From: Pelecanus crispus
Lineage: Eukaryota; Chordata; Aves; Pelecaniformes; Pelecanidae
NCBI RefSeq assembly: GCF_030463565.1
Contig: NC_134645.1
Coordinates: 1,805,501-1,869,500 of the forward strand
Reading direction: 5' to 3'
DNA: 64,000 nt
Shown: positions 51,601 to 64,000 of the stretch, piece by piece
How positions within the stretch are numbered: the first letter of the stretch is position 1
Layout: each line of letters starts with the position of its first letter
Translations under genes and position numbers: made by a program
Notes under the pieces: model-generated
The model's input: only the letters and a program-made list of their open reading frames with translations
Databases searched by the model: none
What the model was told of the DNA's origin: nothing

Positions 51601-54600
51601 TTCTCCAATTATGGGAGAATGATTTACTATGATGTCAAACGAAACTATTATTTTATACTTGTATTTTTGTAATATGTTGAATGAAATGGCAATCATGCCT
51701 GCTTGTTGGGGCTATAAAGGATGAAATTCGGATTCTGTGCCATTGCAAAGACTTCCACTGATTTCTGCAGGGTGAGAATCTCACATGATTGGGCTCTTTT
51801 CCTACAGTGAGTGCTCTGGCATGGCCATCTTCCTTCACTGAAAGCAGCACTGATCCCAAAAGGAGTGGCAAGTAGTAAAAAGACAAATAACAGTGCATTA
51901 TCTTATTTAGTATAGGTGGCGTAGCAGAGAACTCGTACAGAGGAAGTTATTCCCAAGTTATGTACGGAGGGAAGGAAGCTGGGTATTGGTGGTGGGGATG
52001 CAGCCTGTAGGGTTAGGAGAAATGGTGAAATTAGGTGCTTGTCCAAGACTTTACTCAGTTGCAATTCATTCTGCTGATGTGTGCCTGTCCAGCCAGGGTT
52101 CAGTTACACCATCACAAACTATGTTTTTGGTAGAACTACTGCACTGTTCAGTGTCCGGGGAAAGCTTGTTCAGAGGAGGCAGTGGGCTTTGTATAGTAAA
52201 AGGACTTGTAGCTTCTGGTCATGTCTTCTGTTCTCACCAGTCTTATTGGTGAATAAGACAGGAAGAAAAGAAGGGTGAACAACTAAGAGCATTAAACACT
52301 GCTCTGAAAGGTGGGCATTTCTCTATTTCCACCATGGTGCCAGTCAAGTAATTTAGATGAGGCTTTTTGCACGTGATCTGTTTTTCTCCTTTTACTGGTA
52401 CCCCGTTTGAGACTCTGGAATGTGACTTGAGGAGCACTGAGCTCCTTCCTGATCTCAGTTACATCTGTGTGGTGAAATTGGTCATATAGTTGTAAGTATT
52501 CTTAAAATTCAGGCCTTGCTTATCTCAAAATGGGCGTTTGAATTCATGAAGGCTTTTAGTGTCTTTATCTGGAGCCAGATCTGTGGTTTAGCCACCCTTT
52601 TCATCTGATGTATACTATATCCTGAATTTCATTGCAGCTGTTGTAATGCAAAGTTCATATTTAACGGATAGGATTTATATAAAGTGTTTGGACTATTTTT
52701 TCTGGACAAGGAAGCTGGAGCATGCTCCTGTTTTTATAAAGTGCATGATGATATGAACTGTTCTGATGTTAATTCTGCAAAATTATTGTTTTGGAACAGC
52801 TCCCCCTAATCGTACACTGCTAATGTTTGTAAGCTTTTATAACTCTTCCTCCTAAATTATTAGTTTTGTTGTTTTGCTTCTAAGGTCTTGGTGTTGCAAA
52901 AAAGGAAAACATCTTTTATTCTCTGTGCGCTTATAAATGGCCAAACAGACCTTCATGAGCAAATTCGAAGTGTGAGAGTGTGCCTTTTGAGAGGTTTTAC
53001 TCTAGGAAACCTGCCAGTCTTCAATGCCAGCATTTCAACTCTCTGCCTTTGGAAATCTTTGTTGCTGGAAGCACCAAGTAACTCAAAGATTATTTTGAAA
53101 TGAGTTATTTGAAATGAGCTATTTTAAATACTTAGTTGTTTTTTCTCTTTGTTAAGAAGGTAGTAACTTTGGACTGTGGTCCTGAACCCCTTCTTCAATG
53201 TGCATGTTAGCACAGGTGAAAGTCAGGAATGTTATAGTTAACAAGGAAAAGGCCAAAATCTGCATGCAGGTGATGACCATCGCAGGAAACACTGAGTCAG
53301 GAAAGACATAATGCAGCTGAACATCTGTGACTATACTGGTGAATTATCCCAGTTCCATGAATTCTGTGGGAAAGCCCTGTCTGGGGGGTGCATGCAAGCT
53401 TTGCAATGGAAAACAAAATTTGGTTCAAAATGGTGAGTCACGACTAGCCTGGTAGCATTCACTACTCATCCTTTTGTGTGTTAATGGGACACTGGCAATT
53501 AGCTACGAACCCTAGGTTTTGTCAAGCAAAATATTAATGAAGTACTTGTACATAAAAAATTTTAGTAAAATTAGCTGCTAGTGAAATTACTGGTTTTCTA
53601 GGATTGTTTTGTAGTTCTCAATTCACATTACAAAACCCGTGTGGTCCCTGCAGCAGTCTACGGTGTGAAAGTGATCAGAAACAGATCTGTCTGCTTTAAC
53701 TGTCCAGGCAGAATGACATTTCAAAAAAGAAGAAGGGAAAGAAAGAAATGGCATACAGAAAACAAATGAGATGTTTGATACTTTTTGACAGCCCCTGAAG
53801 CTTGAGGGAAAGATGAAAAAATGGGAAGATTTGCGTTTCGGAATGTATTTATACTTTGCCAGTAATTCTCTTCTTACCAAGCATTTCACAAAATAGCAAA
53901 ACCTGTTGTATATTAAGAAATTACAACATACTACTCTTACTCTGCTGTTACAAACTACCTTTCTGAGAGACAGGAGGTAAGGTGTGGCATTGCCTGAGCA
54001 ATGCTCTTGAAAAATCTAATAGTTGATACGCTTAATTCTATACATAAAAAAGCAGAGAGCTGATTTTACTTAACTCTTACTGCTTATTTTAAAAAAATCT
54101 TAGTGTTTCATTGTTAGAGCATACATTGTTAGCTCATTGCCCATAGTTCTTCTGAAAATGTGTCTTTAAACAATTGAATGGAAACCAAACAAGTTATTTG
54201 GACTAGAAAATATTAGAAACTCGGGTTTTGCTAGTTGATACCCATGTCAAAGGAATATGCAGTTATCTTAAAAAAAGGGATCAATGTTTTTCTAAAATGG
54301 AAATTCTTTGCAGGAGAATATTGCCCAGCTCGCCGCACATCTAATGAGTTGGAGAAGTGTTCCCTGGGTCTGTTAGTGTGTTAACCCACAACATCCTCCC
54401 CGGTTGCCTCCTGATGCACATTTCTGCTCTGGCAGCTTATGTCACATGAAGCATAAGTGACAAAATGAAAATTTTGTGCAAGACAAGGTGTTCATTAACA
54501 GTTAACAATACCTGTTTAGGAATACTTGAAAATAGTAGGGACTAATTGTCTTCCAAAGGTGGTTTCCTTGGTTTGGGCTTTTTTAGATGTTTATTTCTTG

Positions 54601-54863
54601 TAAGTAGTCATAGATCTTTGTTTAAATTTTGTAAAAACAGAGGTCAAGTCTATCTTGCTGTCCTCATTACAAGTGTCACTGTTGACTTCAGTAGAAATAA
54701 GATACTGTCTTCAGTAGAATTCTGCTTTTATTGTAGTTCTTGAGGTCCGAAGCTCTCAATACCAGAAAAAATGTACCGCTAAAGGGCAGATTCTAATGAG
54801 TCGGCAGGAAGATGTCCAAAACTAATGAAAAGTTTAGGAGGAAAGATCAAGCCCATTATTCTC

Positions 54864-54890
54864 ATAATAATAATAATAATAATAAAAAAA
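54864..54890. repeat. (ATA)n microsatellite followed by A-run
   Basis: Seven ATA units (54864-54884) are followed by a short A-run. Confidence 0.9.
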
Positions 54891-56130
54891 TCAGTAAATC
54901 TGCTGGTTTGCTTTCTTAAGCAAAGTTAAGTAACTTAAGCAGCATGTACCATAGTTGCCTTCAGAAGGTGATAGTTTAGGGTTTCCAGTCTGGGTTTCTT
55001 TTTGTAGGAAAAAAGATCTTTTTTTTTTTTTCCCCCTAGAAAAGAAATATCTATTTCTTTATTCGTTTTATCACTGTTGCAAATAAACAGGAAAACATTT
55101 CTAGAGAAATAGCATAAAAACCAGGTATAATATGTAGTTCAGCACAGGAACCACTGAATAGTGAAGAACATGTATCAGATCTTATTTCAATAAATATTAA
55201 AAGCCTTTTTTTAAAATAACAGTTTTTTTAGAAGGAAACATTGAACCAAAGTGTGTTCATGCTCTGATAGCTTCCTTAAATAGCTTGGAGCAAGTGTGTT
55301 TATTTTTACTGAGTATATTCATAATGACAGTTTATAGACCACGGCATGGACTTTGCCATAGGCGTACTTGCAGCACTGTCGTCACTCGCATGAACAGGCC
55401 CTTTTGCTATTGAGCTTCTCGTGATATTAGTGGAAAGTGTAAAGCCTAACAATTAGAGATATTACAAAGCTGATTTGAGTAATGTAGATCTGCAGGAAAT
55501 CAAGTAGCTCACAGTTGAGACTTTTGGTATCTTTTATTCAAGATCTCAGCTGATATATCCAAGATACCTCCTATCAGAGCAGTTTGGGATCGAAGAAAGG
55601 CTGCTTTAGATGATGTGTTTAATACTCCCCTGCAAAGATAGCCTCTGTCATCTTATGGACTTAAAACCAAAGTGCCCACAAGTGATAAGATAAATTTATG
55701 GAACTTAAAAGCCAGTAAAGAAAAACAGTCTTTATATTAGGTCTTTCAAGAATGGTATTTTTAATGTATGCATAGTCATAAAAAAAACCCCATCGTAAAG
55801 TAGTAATATATGGTAAAGAATGAAAATAATTTTCTTACTGTAAGTGAAATACAGCTCTTTGGGACGTGACAATGTGGAAGATGTACTCACTTCCATAAGG
55901 TCTGTCTGCCCCTCCATAAGGGACAGCATGCCAGAGCCTTGGCACGTCTCATTTTTGGCTCCTCTGCTGCCTTAGGCTTTGTCTGGAGGTTTACCTCAAG
56001 GCAGAGGAGACAGGCTAGGCTTTGGGAAGTACGTGACTGTGTTTAAAATAAAAGGTGGATTTCTGTTATTTATGGAAACAATAAATAATACATCTCAACA
56101 AATCCTAGTTCTTGGTAACAAATCTAATCA

Positions 56131-56212
56131 ATTGCAAATGGGATCTTATCGCCAGGGAATATTATATACACATTGCAAAGGGGATCTTATTTCCAGGGAA
56201 TATTGTATATGC
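56131..56212. repeat. 41-bp tandem duplication
   Basis: The two copies, 56131-56171 and 56172-56212, both begin attgcaaa and share gggatcttat and ccagggaatatt. I count six mismatches in 41 positions. Confidence 0.9.
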
Positions 56213-59200
56213 ATCTTGTATACCATGGGTACAACGTTACCTCCTTGTAAGCGTACTACCATGCTGGCTTCACCTCAAGAGCATGTTCTGGTGTGCTGGA
56301 AACCACAAATAGCTCTTGTTGAATAAAGAGTGTAATAGCTGTAACGTATCCTTATGTTAATCTTTTGCTTCCTCCTTATTGTAGCTAAATTTATTATACA
56401 AAAAACATACAGTATTATGAAAGTAAGTCTTGACAAAGCCCAAATTTCCTCATCATGTAAAACTTAAGCAGACTGTTAGCTAGTATAATCTACTTGGTGT
56501 TTTTTCTGAAGAGTTGTGCTCTCTAATATAACATCATTAAAACATTTTCTTGATCTGTTAATTCATAGACTAAACTCTCCACTATTTTATATCACAGTTG
56601 CTTAAAAAAAAAAAAAGTTCCTTGAGATTGCAGGTTAAAAAGATGGGTGTAGCTGCTTCCTTTGTGAGTGTGCAATTTACATTACCAAATTAAATCACAT
56701 AGTGTAAAGTCAGTGGAAAAAAGGGGGCTGAGCTAGCTGAACGCTTAATAAGAAAACTTCAAAACACTTTTGTAAGCTATAGATAAGAAGAAAAATAAAA
56801 TTGTCAGTTGTTACATATTTTTCTGTCAATAGCATCCACTTCTACAGGGGCTAGATACTATGTGTGTTGCAGTTATCTTTTCTTTAAAGGTAATTTGTAA
56901 GCCCCAATATATGTTAATCAGCTGGCCTAATAGTAAAAAAAGGTATGTGAAACACCAACATATTTAAGCCTTTCAGCTTAAAATTGTTTTGGCTGAGATT
57001 TTTGTGACAAGCTGAGGGGTGGGTTCTGTTTTTACTATAAAAACAGGCAGGCAGACGTTCTGTACATACGAAAGCAATTGTGTGTGTGTTCCAGCATGGG
57101 GAACAGCTGGACAACCAGCTACCTAATCAGTGCTCACATATGTGGATGCTTATTTAAGGTATTTGGATAGAAACAGTCACTCCTGCATGTTTTGAAGTGA
57201 GCCAACCTGTTAGCTCCTGAAGTATTCAAGCAGTGGTATTCTAGGGAAAGGTAAATTTGTGTATGGTCACGGCAAATATTAAATACTGCCACTCAGACTT
57301 GCTCAGTGCTCTATAACATAATGCTTTAAAAATTATGATGCTTCCCTTTCAAGTTCTCTTTTTTTTTTACATCAGAAAAGGCCAGTTTGCAACTTCTCAA
57401 GTGAGTGCCTTCGTTTTTCAGTCTTAGCTATCCTAAGTACTTGTAAAGTAAGGGAGACTTCTGAGGAAAATAGCAAGAATCCCAATGGTGCTTGAAGGAA
57501 TTCACTGTCTTTTGGTCTGGCATTATTTTAGTTCTTGCATAATAAATTAATCTGTAGCTTTCTGTGTAAATCTGTCTTCTGAGAATTTCATAGGGGATAC
57601 AGCAAGCATGGTAATGTGGGGGTTGGTCCTCATATGGCTTTTATGTCTGTCCCCCTTGCTGAACCTTATTACCAGAGAACAGAAAAGTGTAGTTTTTCAA
57701 ATTCTTGATTGCATTTGTCATCTGCAGTTTTCTGTCTTATTTGAATGCTTTCCTGGACTGTGGATGCCTGTTGGTTTGAGATGAATTCTCCAATCGGATG
57801 GCTGGAACTGGGCCCCCTTTACTGTAGCGGCTGGTTTGTTTTTACTGGGCTGTGTAATGAAATGGATTTTAAGAAAAACTGAATCGGTTGGTGTGATGAT
57901 TCCTGATGGTGTTCCAATAGGGTTGCTTTGAAACGGCCAAGGTAAGGGTTTCATTAACATTTTTAGGTACACAATTGATGGTCAGAGGCAATAGTACTTT
58001 ACTCTTTGTTCAGCTCTAGAATATGGCCGTTTGTTTTAAATACAGTTTATGTGGGTGACGGGCGCTAATCAGTTTCTAAGCGTTAGAACTAGCTTTCCTT
58101 CTCCAGAAGCCTGAACTGGTACACTAGCAGCAACAGTTCCTCCTCATTCTAAGCTTCCTGTGGCATTTGATTTAATAGAGGTGGAATGAAAAATAACTTT
58201 CCCTTGCTTTCTGCGCAATGGAGCGGGGCTAGCCAAAATTCCTAGTCTGCTTTGTGAGCCAAATCGTACCCTGCAGAGGCAGACGTATTTACAAGGAAAA
58301 AATACAATAGGCCTTTTTGCTGCTTCTGGCTCTCCGGTACGTTTACTGCTTTGGGAAGATGGGACGCAAGCTTAACAGGAAATTCTCTTTTGTCTTGTAC
58401 TTTCTGTAGGTCAGTGTGGACATAAAAGCTGTTCTGAGTTACTGAAATGGCTGAATTTGGTATTACTTTTCATTTAATTCTTTACTCTTCTTTGTTGGAA
58501 CAAATTTCTGCAAGATTGCTTAGTTTTTTCTGATAAGATCTGTGAAAGAAGCCAAATGTGACTTGCCTAACATGGATTAAACAAAGAGGAATTCTGGTAA
58601 CTTTTTTTTATAAAAATGCACTTCTTTTGATCATATGTTTAAGTTAAATCATTAAATTCTACTTGAAATTTACCAACATGGTTAATAGGAAAATCCACAA
58701 CAGGTCTTTCCATGGCATACAGGAAAAAACAACTTCAGATTTGGTTTCATTCATACTGGGATAATTTCTCCTCTTCAATGAAGAGGTGAAGACATTTAAC
58801 ATAGATCAGATATGAATAACAAAATAAATTTGAGGTACATGGAGTCAAATTCTGTGCTAATGCAGACTAGTAATGATCATATGTACATTAAACTCTTGCC
58901 AATAAAATGTATGCAGTATGTGATTAACATACAAGTCATTTTTCTCAGGTTTATAAATAGAAATGTGACACCAAAATATGTATTTGAAGCTTATTTGGTA
59001 TTACCATACCTGATTTGTATCTTTAACGTATCGGATTCTGCTAATTTGCCCTTGTTGATGTTACTTTCAAATAGTACCTCGAAGAAAAGCTTGTCATATA
59101 TTCTCTAGAGAAGTGCTGGCATTGAGCGCAGCAGGGTTTGAGAGAAGGAAGAAGTATAAACAAATTAACAACATTCATCTGACAGCTGTGTTTAAAAAGA

Positions 59201-61279
59201 CAAAGTCAAATGCTAGTTTTGATTAAGTATCTTTCTCCCCTTTCTAAAACAGCTACAGAACTTCTGCTAAATAGCCAATGGGCTAAGAAATTCCTGTTGT
59301 TGGGATGCCCAGAGCAGCTGGTGAACAGGCAGCAGCAGCGTGGTCTTTGCCATGCCTACCTGCTCCAGCTCTGCCCTGGGGGGGCACGGTGCTTATGCCT
59401 GAGCAGGTTGCTTTGTTTCCAGCCCGCCTGCTTGTTGGCCTGTATCCTTAGGCTGCTGGTGGCTTTCTCTTTTTTTTTTTTTTTTGTTTTAATCCTTGAA
59501 GTAACCTGTCACTTGGCTTTGATTCGGTGGACTGTAGTTGGGGTCCTCTTAAACGTGTTCAAATTCCTCTCCCTTGCGCTTTGCCATGTTCTCCCACTGT
59601 ACTTCCCCCTTCCTTTTGCAGGTCCGTATATGCAAGCGGCATGGACGTGCAATGAAGTGCAGACATTTGATCCTGACCTAGCGTGGCCTGCTGCCAGCAG
59701 GGGTTTTGGTGGTGTATCAGGGGTAGGCACAAGGGTTAAAAAACCGCCGGATACCTTTTGCCTGAGGAGGTCCATCAGTTCCCATGGCAGCACAGAGGCC
59801 CCTTGGGCAGAGCTCTAAAGGCAGCTGTGTTTTGGGTCAGGTGGCTTCAGGTTTTTACCCCAAGCTAGAGAGCCTGGTTTTGAGAGCTAAAAAAATTACT
59901 AGGACCAGACCATGAAGGCCAGTAGGAGAAATTTGATTGTACATATTGCTTGAGTCCTCTTGACCTTATCCTGCACCAAAATCTTGGTAATTCTTTGTAG
60001 GATTCTCCCCAGGATCTCTCATGTATTTTCTTCAGAACCTGTTTTTCTCCACCTTACTAAGGCACTGATTGCTTTTGCTAAAGTTAAAATGCTAAATGTG
60101 GTTTGGTTTTTTTCAGGCCACACTATGATTCAAATCATGTCAAACAAAACTATTTTCAAACACTGTTGTTGCCAAGGTTTTTATCCTTCCTGCTAGTGTT
60201 TTCACAACAACACTGAACCCTATAAATCTTATTTCCAGATTCTCATTTTACTATTGGGCTCCTGCAGCCGGAGCAGAGGTGTAGGGACAACGGAGTGGCT
60301 CTACAGTGAGCTGGGAGAGATCTTTACTGCACAGGCTACTAGAGGCGTTACCTAGATGTGAATTTCAGTTTCATAAAAACAAAGGCTTTAAGTAAAATGT
60401 CCCTAGCCCTTATGGTTACCGGGAAAAGCTTGAAAACCATGGCTGAAATTCTTCCCAAAAGCTCAGAAGCCAGCCAGCAATGAAAAAGAATTCCACATTT
60501 CTTCTGCAAACATTTAAATATCAGGATTTATGAAAACTTGACAGTACTGTTTCAGAATACAACAACATTTTGGAGGTATTTTATAAATATTTGCAATCCT
60601 AGTCTATACACTGTCACAGATATAAATACAATCTTCAAAAGGCAACATTCTCTCCAATATTTTATCCCAAACAAAGGGAAATGAAGTGTAAACAAGCCAG
60701 TGCTTTTGTTTTCTTTCCCTCTAAATGAAAGCACCCATTTCTCATGCTCTGCTGTAAGTGATACTGTGGCTAAGGTGAAGAGAAACAAACGTGTTTCTCT
60801 GAACTGTGCCTAGCTCACCAAGTATTAATGCCATGGGTCATTTTCAGGTCCGTTCCTACTGCTATAGACTGTAAATTGCTCCAGTCTCGGGATAAAATAG
60901 GTTGGCTTTTTGCATAAAATACATGAACTACTGCAGAAGCATCCTGTGTCTATCGATGGTGTGATAGAGTCTAGCACAGGAAAAATGCATCGTTCATTTA
61001 CGGGCTTGTTTGGCATGCCTGCTGTGGAAAGGTGCAGAAAGGCCTGTTTCTTCCTTATCAAGGTAGGAAAAGATTTCAGTCGGAGCACAGTGCCAACTAA
61101 GCCATTTTAGACATCTGTTTGGAAGCATCGATTTCAGTTGGAAAAAAAATGTCTTATTCAGGGAAATCATGATGTTATTTGACTGCCTGTAGTATTCAAA
61201 GTGTGGTGGCTTTTAGGGCTGCGCTAGTATTACCTTGTATTGCAGAGGCAAGGCTCCTTAAATAACATTTCCAGAGAAC

Positions 61280-61520
61280 TCTCCGGATTTGACCTGGTCA
61301 GGCTTCGTTCTGACAAGTTAACGGGTAGGCACGTGTGCCTCGGCGTACAAAAAGATGCCTGCCTGGAATAGTGTACGTAGCCAGGCTATTTCTGCGAGAA
61401 CCGAAATCGGGACGGTGCAAACCCAGCTCTTCGGATGTCGTTTTCCAAGAATATGCTGAAGGGAAAGAGCCTGGTTGCCTAGGTAACAAGGCAGAGTCAC
61501 TTAGCACGGTTCGTTTTAGT
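61280..61520. promoter_or_regulatory. CpG-enriched patch with an RFX-type X-box
   Basis: By my count 13 CpG dinucleotides fall between 61283 and 61440, close to the number expected without CpG depletion, whereas the surrounding intron is CpG-poor. At 61474-61487 lies GTTGCCTAGGTAAC, a full match to the RFX X-box pattern GTNRCC-N(0-3)-RGYAAC. X-boxes of this quality are characteristic of promoters of ciliary genes. In human, C2orf73 lies just downstream of ACYP2 on the same strand, so this could be the start of its orthologue, an alternative promoter, or an enhancer. No coding exon can be confirmed. Confidence 0.45.
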
Positions 61521-61669
61521 TAATGAAATGATAAAAGGGAAAGAACGACAGATCCAGTTGTTTTAAACTGCTAGGAGTAAGCCTATGAATATGGGGATGG
61601 AGAAGGCATGTATTTAAGTTTGGGGAACTGCCTGGGAAGCTGTTCCAGGGGAGCCATCCTAACGGGGCT

Positions 61670-62200
61670 GAGGAAGGAAAATCCAGAAGGGTGAGAGAAC
61701 CGGTGTGCTCCGAGTGGCTTCGGTGACAGCGCCCGGAGCGTCGCTGTGCTCGGGAACGTTGTTAGCTTTGCTCTGGGGCACGTTTTGGGCTGTGTTCGCA
61801 GCCCTGCCCATATGCAGCAGCTGGGGCGGCTGGGCCCTGTTGCAGGGGCCATCTCCTGGCTGTGAGGCTGTGGAGAAGCTTCCAGAAGGAGGCGGGAGGC
61901 CCACACCGGCAGCAGCCAATCGTGCGGTGCCACCTGTCTGACTGAACCAATCAGCTGGGCGTTCTCAGCCCTGTGGCCGAGGGCGGGAAGGGGGTGCCAG
62001 GAGCGCTGCATGCCCTGAGGAGCTGCCCCAGGGCTTGGCCTGCGGGCAGGGAGGCCGTGTACCTCCTACGGCGGTGGCTAAAGCGCGCCCCGTTCATCCA
62101 GGCCCCACGCTGCCACTTTGGTTTTAAAGAGTGCGACTGGAGCGTGGCCGAGAGCGGTTGCGTTGGACAGGCAGTACTTGAGAAACGAAACACGGTAGGA
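61670..62200. promoter_or_regulatory. GC-rich candidate promoter with paired CCAAT boxes
   Basis: A GC-rich segment contains two same-strand CCAAT boxes (61916-61920 and 61947-61951), 31 bp apart, roughly three helical turns. This is a common NF-Y arrangement. A GC-box core, GGGCGG, follows at 61981. Downstream sequence is open in one plus frame from about 61973 to 62251 (92 codons), with a donor-like G|GTAGGA at about 62194. I do not recognise the peptide. It may be a first exon of an unidentified transcript, or simply GC-rich intron. Confidence 0.4.
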
Positions 62201-62259
62201 AATGGCGATTTGGAGATTAGCTCTCGTTCCAGACTCATGGCAGCAGTGTAGCTTTAGAA

Positions 62260-64000
62260 ATATATCCTTTAAAATTGAAGAGTAAGCTCTATACTGGCCT
62301 GTCGCAGACTGGTTTAAAGGAATGTCCCTGTTTGATTCAGACCTACCCCATGTGAGAAGCGAGGTGGTGGCTTTCTCACTCCTGAAGAGAAGTGGGTAGC
62401 AGCAGTGAATTTTAAAAGATGGATGCTATAAATGGCAAGCTAAAACTCCAAATGCTAGTAATTGTAGCTAATCTCTTGCATGCATTGTGTGATCTGAAAT
62501 TCATGGCACATGTGAAAGAAAATTAAGAAGGCTGAGGGAAGCAAGAGGAGGATACAGAACCTTTTCTTAACTCAGGTCTATTGATCTGGGTACTAATGAA
62601 AGTTAAAACTGTTTTAAAAATAACTACTCTTACCAGAGATATTGGAGACGACATTTTCTGCTCTGTAGATAAATGAGGAAACAAGTGTAACTGTGTGCTA
62701 CTTTTAGCAAATACTGGTTTCCTGCTTTCTTAGCTTGTAAAAAATGAGCTGCTTCGTAGTGCTCAGTGAACGGTCTGTCACTTGAGCAAAGTGAGGGGAG
62801 ATCAGTGAAGAAAGTCCTATTGCAAAGTATTAACATCTCGGTGAAGAGCTGGGCCCCTACAGTGCAAATCCCAGGTAGGAAGCAGTTCTGTAGCACTTCT
62901 TCCCTACCTCCTGCATTAAATAAAGAACAAAATACACATATCCTATAAAGTACATGCATCCTATAAGGAGTTGCCATGGAGTTGGATTGTTTAAGTTGGA
63001 TTTTCATGATTTGTACTTTATCCTTATTCATGTAAGAGTATATGGAGCTGACAATGAATAAAGTTTGCTCTGTGCAGAGTTTGCAGAGTTACTTTCTTCA
63101 TGCAGCGGAACTTGGGAATTGGAAGCAGCCACGGATGAATATTGGTCTTATGTACAGTGGTGAAGGCTGGGCAAGGAATATATTTCTTTTGGTTTTGTCT
63201 AGGACAAGCTCACCTTAAAATGAGAAGGAAAAAAAGGAAAAAAGTCTGTTCACTTGTGGACATCACATTAGTCTTCTAAAAATAGTACAGATTTTTAAAG
63301 TAATTCAGTGTTTCAAATACATGTTCTTTTTTCCTCACTCAGGGACATCTAACTGTATTGGGGACTTTTCTGCTAAATAAACAAAGGACTTTTCAGTTTT
63401 TTTTCATAATATGGAGCAAAATGGACTGGTCTATTACAAGGCTTTTTTCCTTCTGTTGAAATACGTGGTCTGCCTTTAGGGCTCCAGCACAGAGTGGAAA
63501 GTTGGATTCTCTCGTTTCAGTTATGTAGCCCTATTCCTGCGTTGTACTCCTTACTGGAAAGGCTTCGTCATCTAAAACAGACAAGGGGGATTGCTCACAA
63601 TGTGAAGCAAAGAACAAGAGGTGTGAAGATGTGTAAACACCTGACAAATATTAATTAATTGCTGTATACTAAATTAAGGCTTGTCACACGTTGAACATGA
63701 GATACCTGTATCTGGTTGGTGTTTTCTAGGAAGTCTTTCTATATAGAGCCTCTGTTGTAGCAGTCAAATAAGAAGGAGCTCACGGAGCTCTTTGGCACTG
63801 AGTCTATAATCCACCAAGCATGCCCCTAGGGTTATATTTCAAAATGCATGAGTAGTGGGACATACATGCTTTCTTAATAAAGTATTAAGGATGTATATTT
63901 CTTCATAATCAAGAGACTGTGCGCAGAGTTTCAAGAACAAGGTGAGTTGCATAGATCCTGAATACAAGTTTGGACCTGTCCATGCTAGTGATGAGACCAA
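62260..64000 (+). other. right end of window, nothing recognised
   Basis: AT-rich DNA to the end of the window. No exon matching the expected ACYP2 C-terminus (the Lys-Ser-Trp-Leu to Ser-Thr-Arg-Tyr region) or any other known protein was seen. Confidence 0.45.

Larger units (their letters stand above)
48694..61279 (+). other. ACYP2 intron 3, fourth part
   Basis: About 12.6 kb, mostly AT-rich, with no recognised exon. It includes an (ATA)7 microsatellite at 54864-54884, a 41-bp tandem duplication at 56131-56212, a T-run at 59470-59485 and a GC-richer stretch at 59280-59830 with a 202-codon plus frame (59210-59818) of no recognisable family. Confidence 0.5.

Noticed and set aside
60470-60500. 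Possible ACYP2 last exon because of a Ser-Asn-Glu-Lys-Glu reading
   Set aside because: Flanking residues do not match the acylphosphatase C-terminus, and no acceptor or correct phase is present.
23347-64000. A TSPYL-type single-exon retrogene nested in the ACYP2 intron, as in human
   Set aside because: No long open frame with NAP-domain features is present on either strand.
1-64000. CRISPR arrays, tRNA or rRNA genes, bacterial operons or phage
   Set aside because: No spaced direct repeats, cloverleaf signatures or prokaryotic gene arrangement were seen. The window is ordinary vertebrate chromosome sequence.

Overview
This is vertebrate nuclear DNA, almost certainly from a bird and probably outside the chicken lineage. 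It has AT-rich non-coding DNA, split genes with canonical GT-AG introns, CpG-island promoters, few interspersed repeats, CR1 LINE fragments (including one matching the bird-type CR1 3' end) and a solo endogenous-retrovirus LTR of a kind I associate with neoavian genomes. The ACYP2 exons read almost exactly like chicken muscle acylphosphatase. No prokaryotic-style gene organisation is present. Nearly all open frames over 60 codons lie in AT-rich or GC-island DNA and are no more than chance would give.

Layout. (1) 1-2.5 kb: 5' end of PSME4 (proteasome activator PA200) on the minus strand, with coding exon 1 at 2085-2263 inside a strong CpG island; everything to its left is intron 1. (2) 2.5-19.7 kb: divergent intergenic DNA. 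It holds a second CpG island (3.14-3.43 kb), a 22-bp minisatellite, a very old CR1 copy (10.67-11.49 kb), a 568-bp solo LTR (11.98-12.55 kb), a palindromic MITE-like element (about 15.0 kb) and a possible retroelement-derived segment (about 16.8 kb). (3) 19.7-23.3 kb: CpG-island promoter and first three coding exons of ACYP2 (plus strand). The second is a 17-nt microexon carrying the catalytic arginine. (4) 23.3-64 kb: apparently ACYP2 intron 3, with MIR-like SINE relics, one short CR1 3' end, hairpins, a 41-bp tandem duplication, and a CpG-enriched segment at 61.3-62.2 kb with an RFX-type X-box and two CCAAT boxes. That segment looks like an unannotated promoter.

PSME4 and ACYP2 are also head-to-head neighbours at human 2p16, which supports both calls. 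They act in unrelated processes: PSME4 caps the 20S proteasome, and ACYP2 is a small cytosolic acylphosphatase. ACYP2's last coding exon was not found by eye and probably lies beyond 64 kb. I found no CRISPR array, tRNA, rRNA, convincing miRNA or novel multi-gene system. The observations most worth following are the X-box/CCAAT segment near 61.5-62 kb and the microexon.
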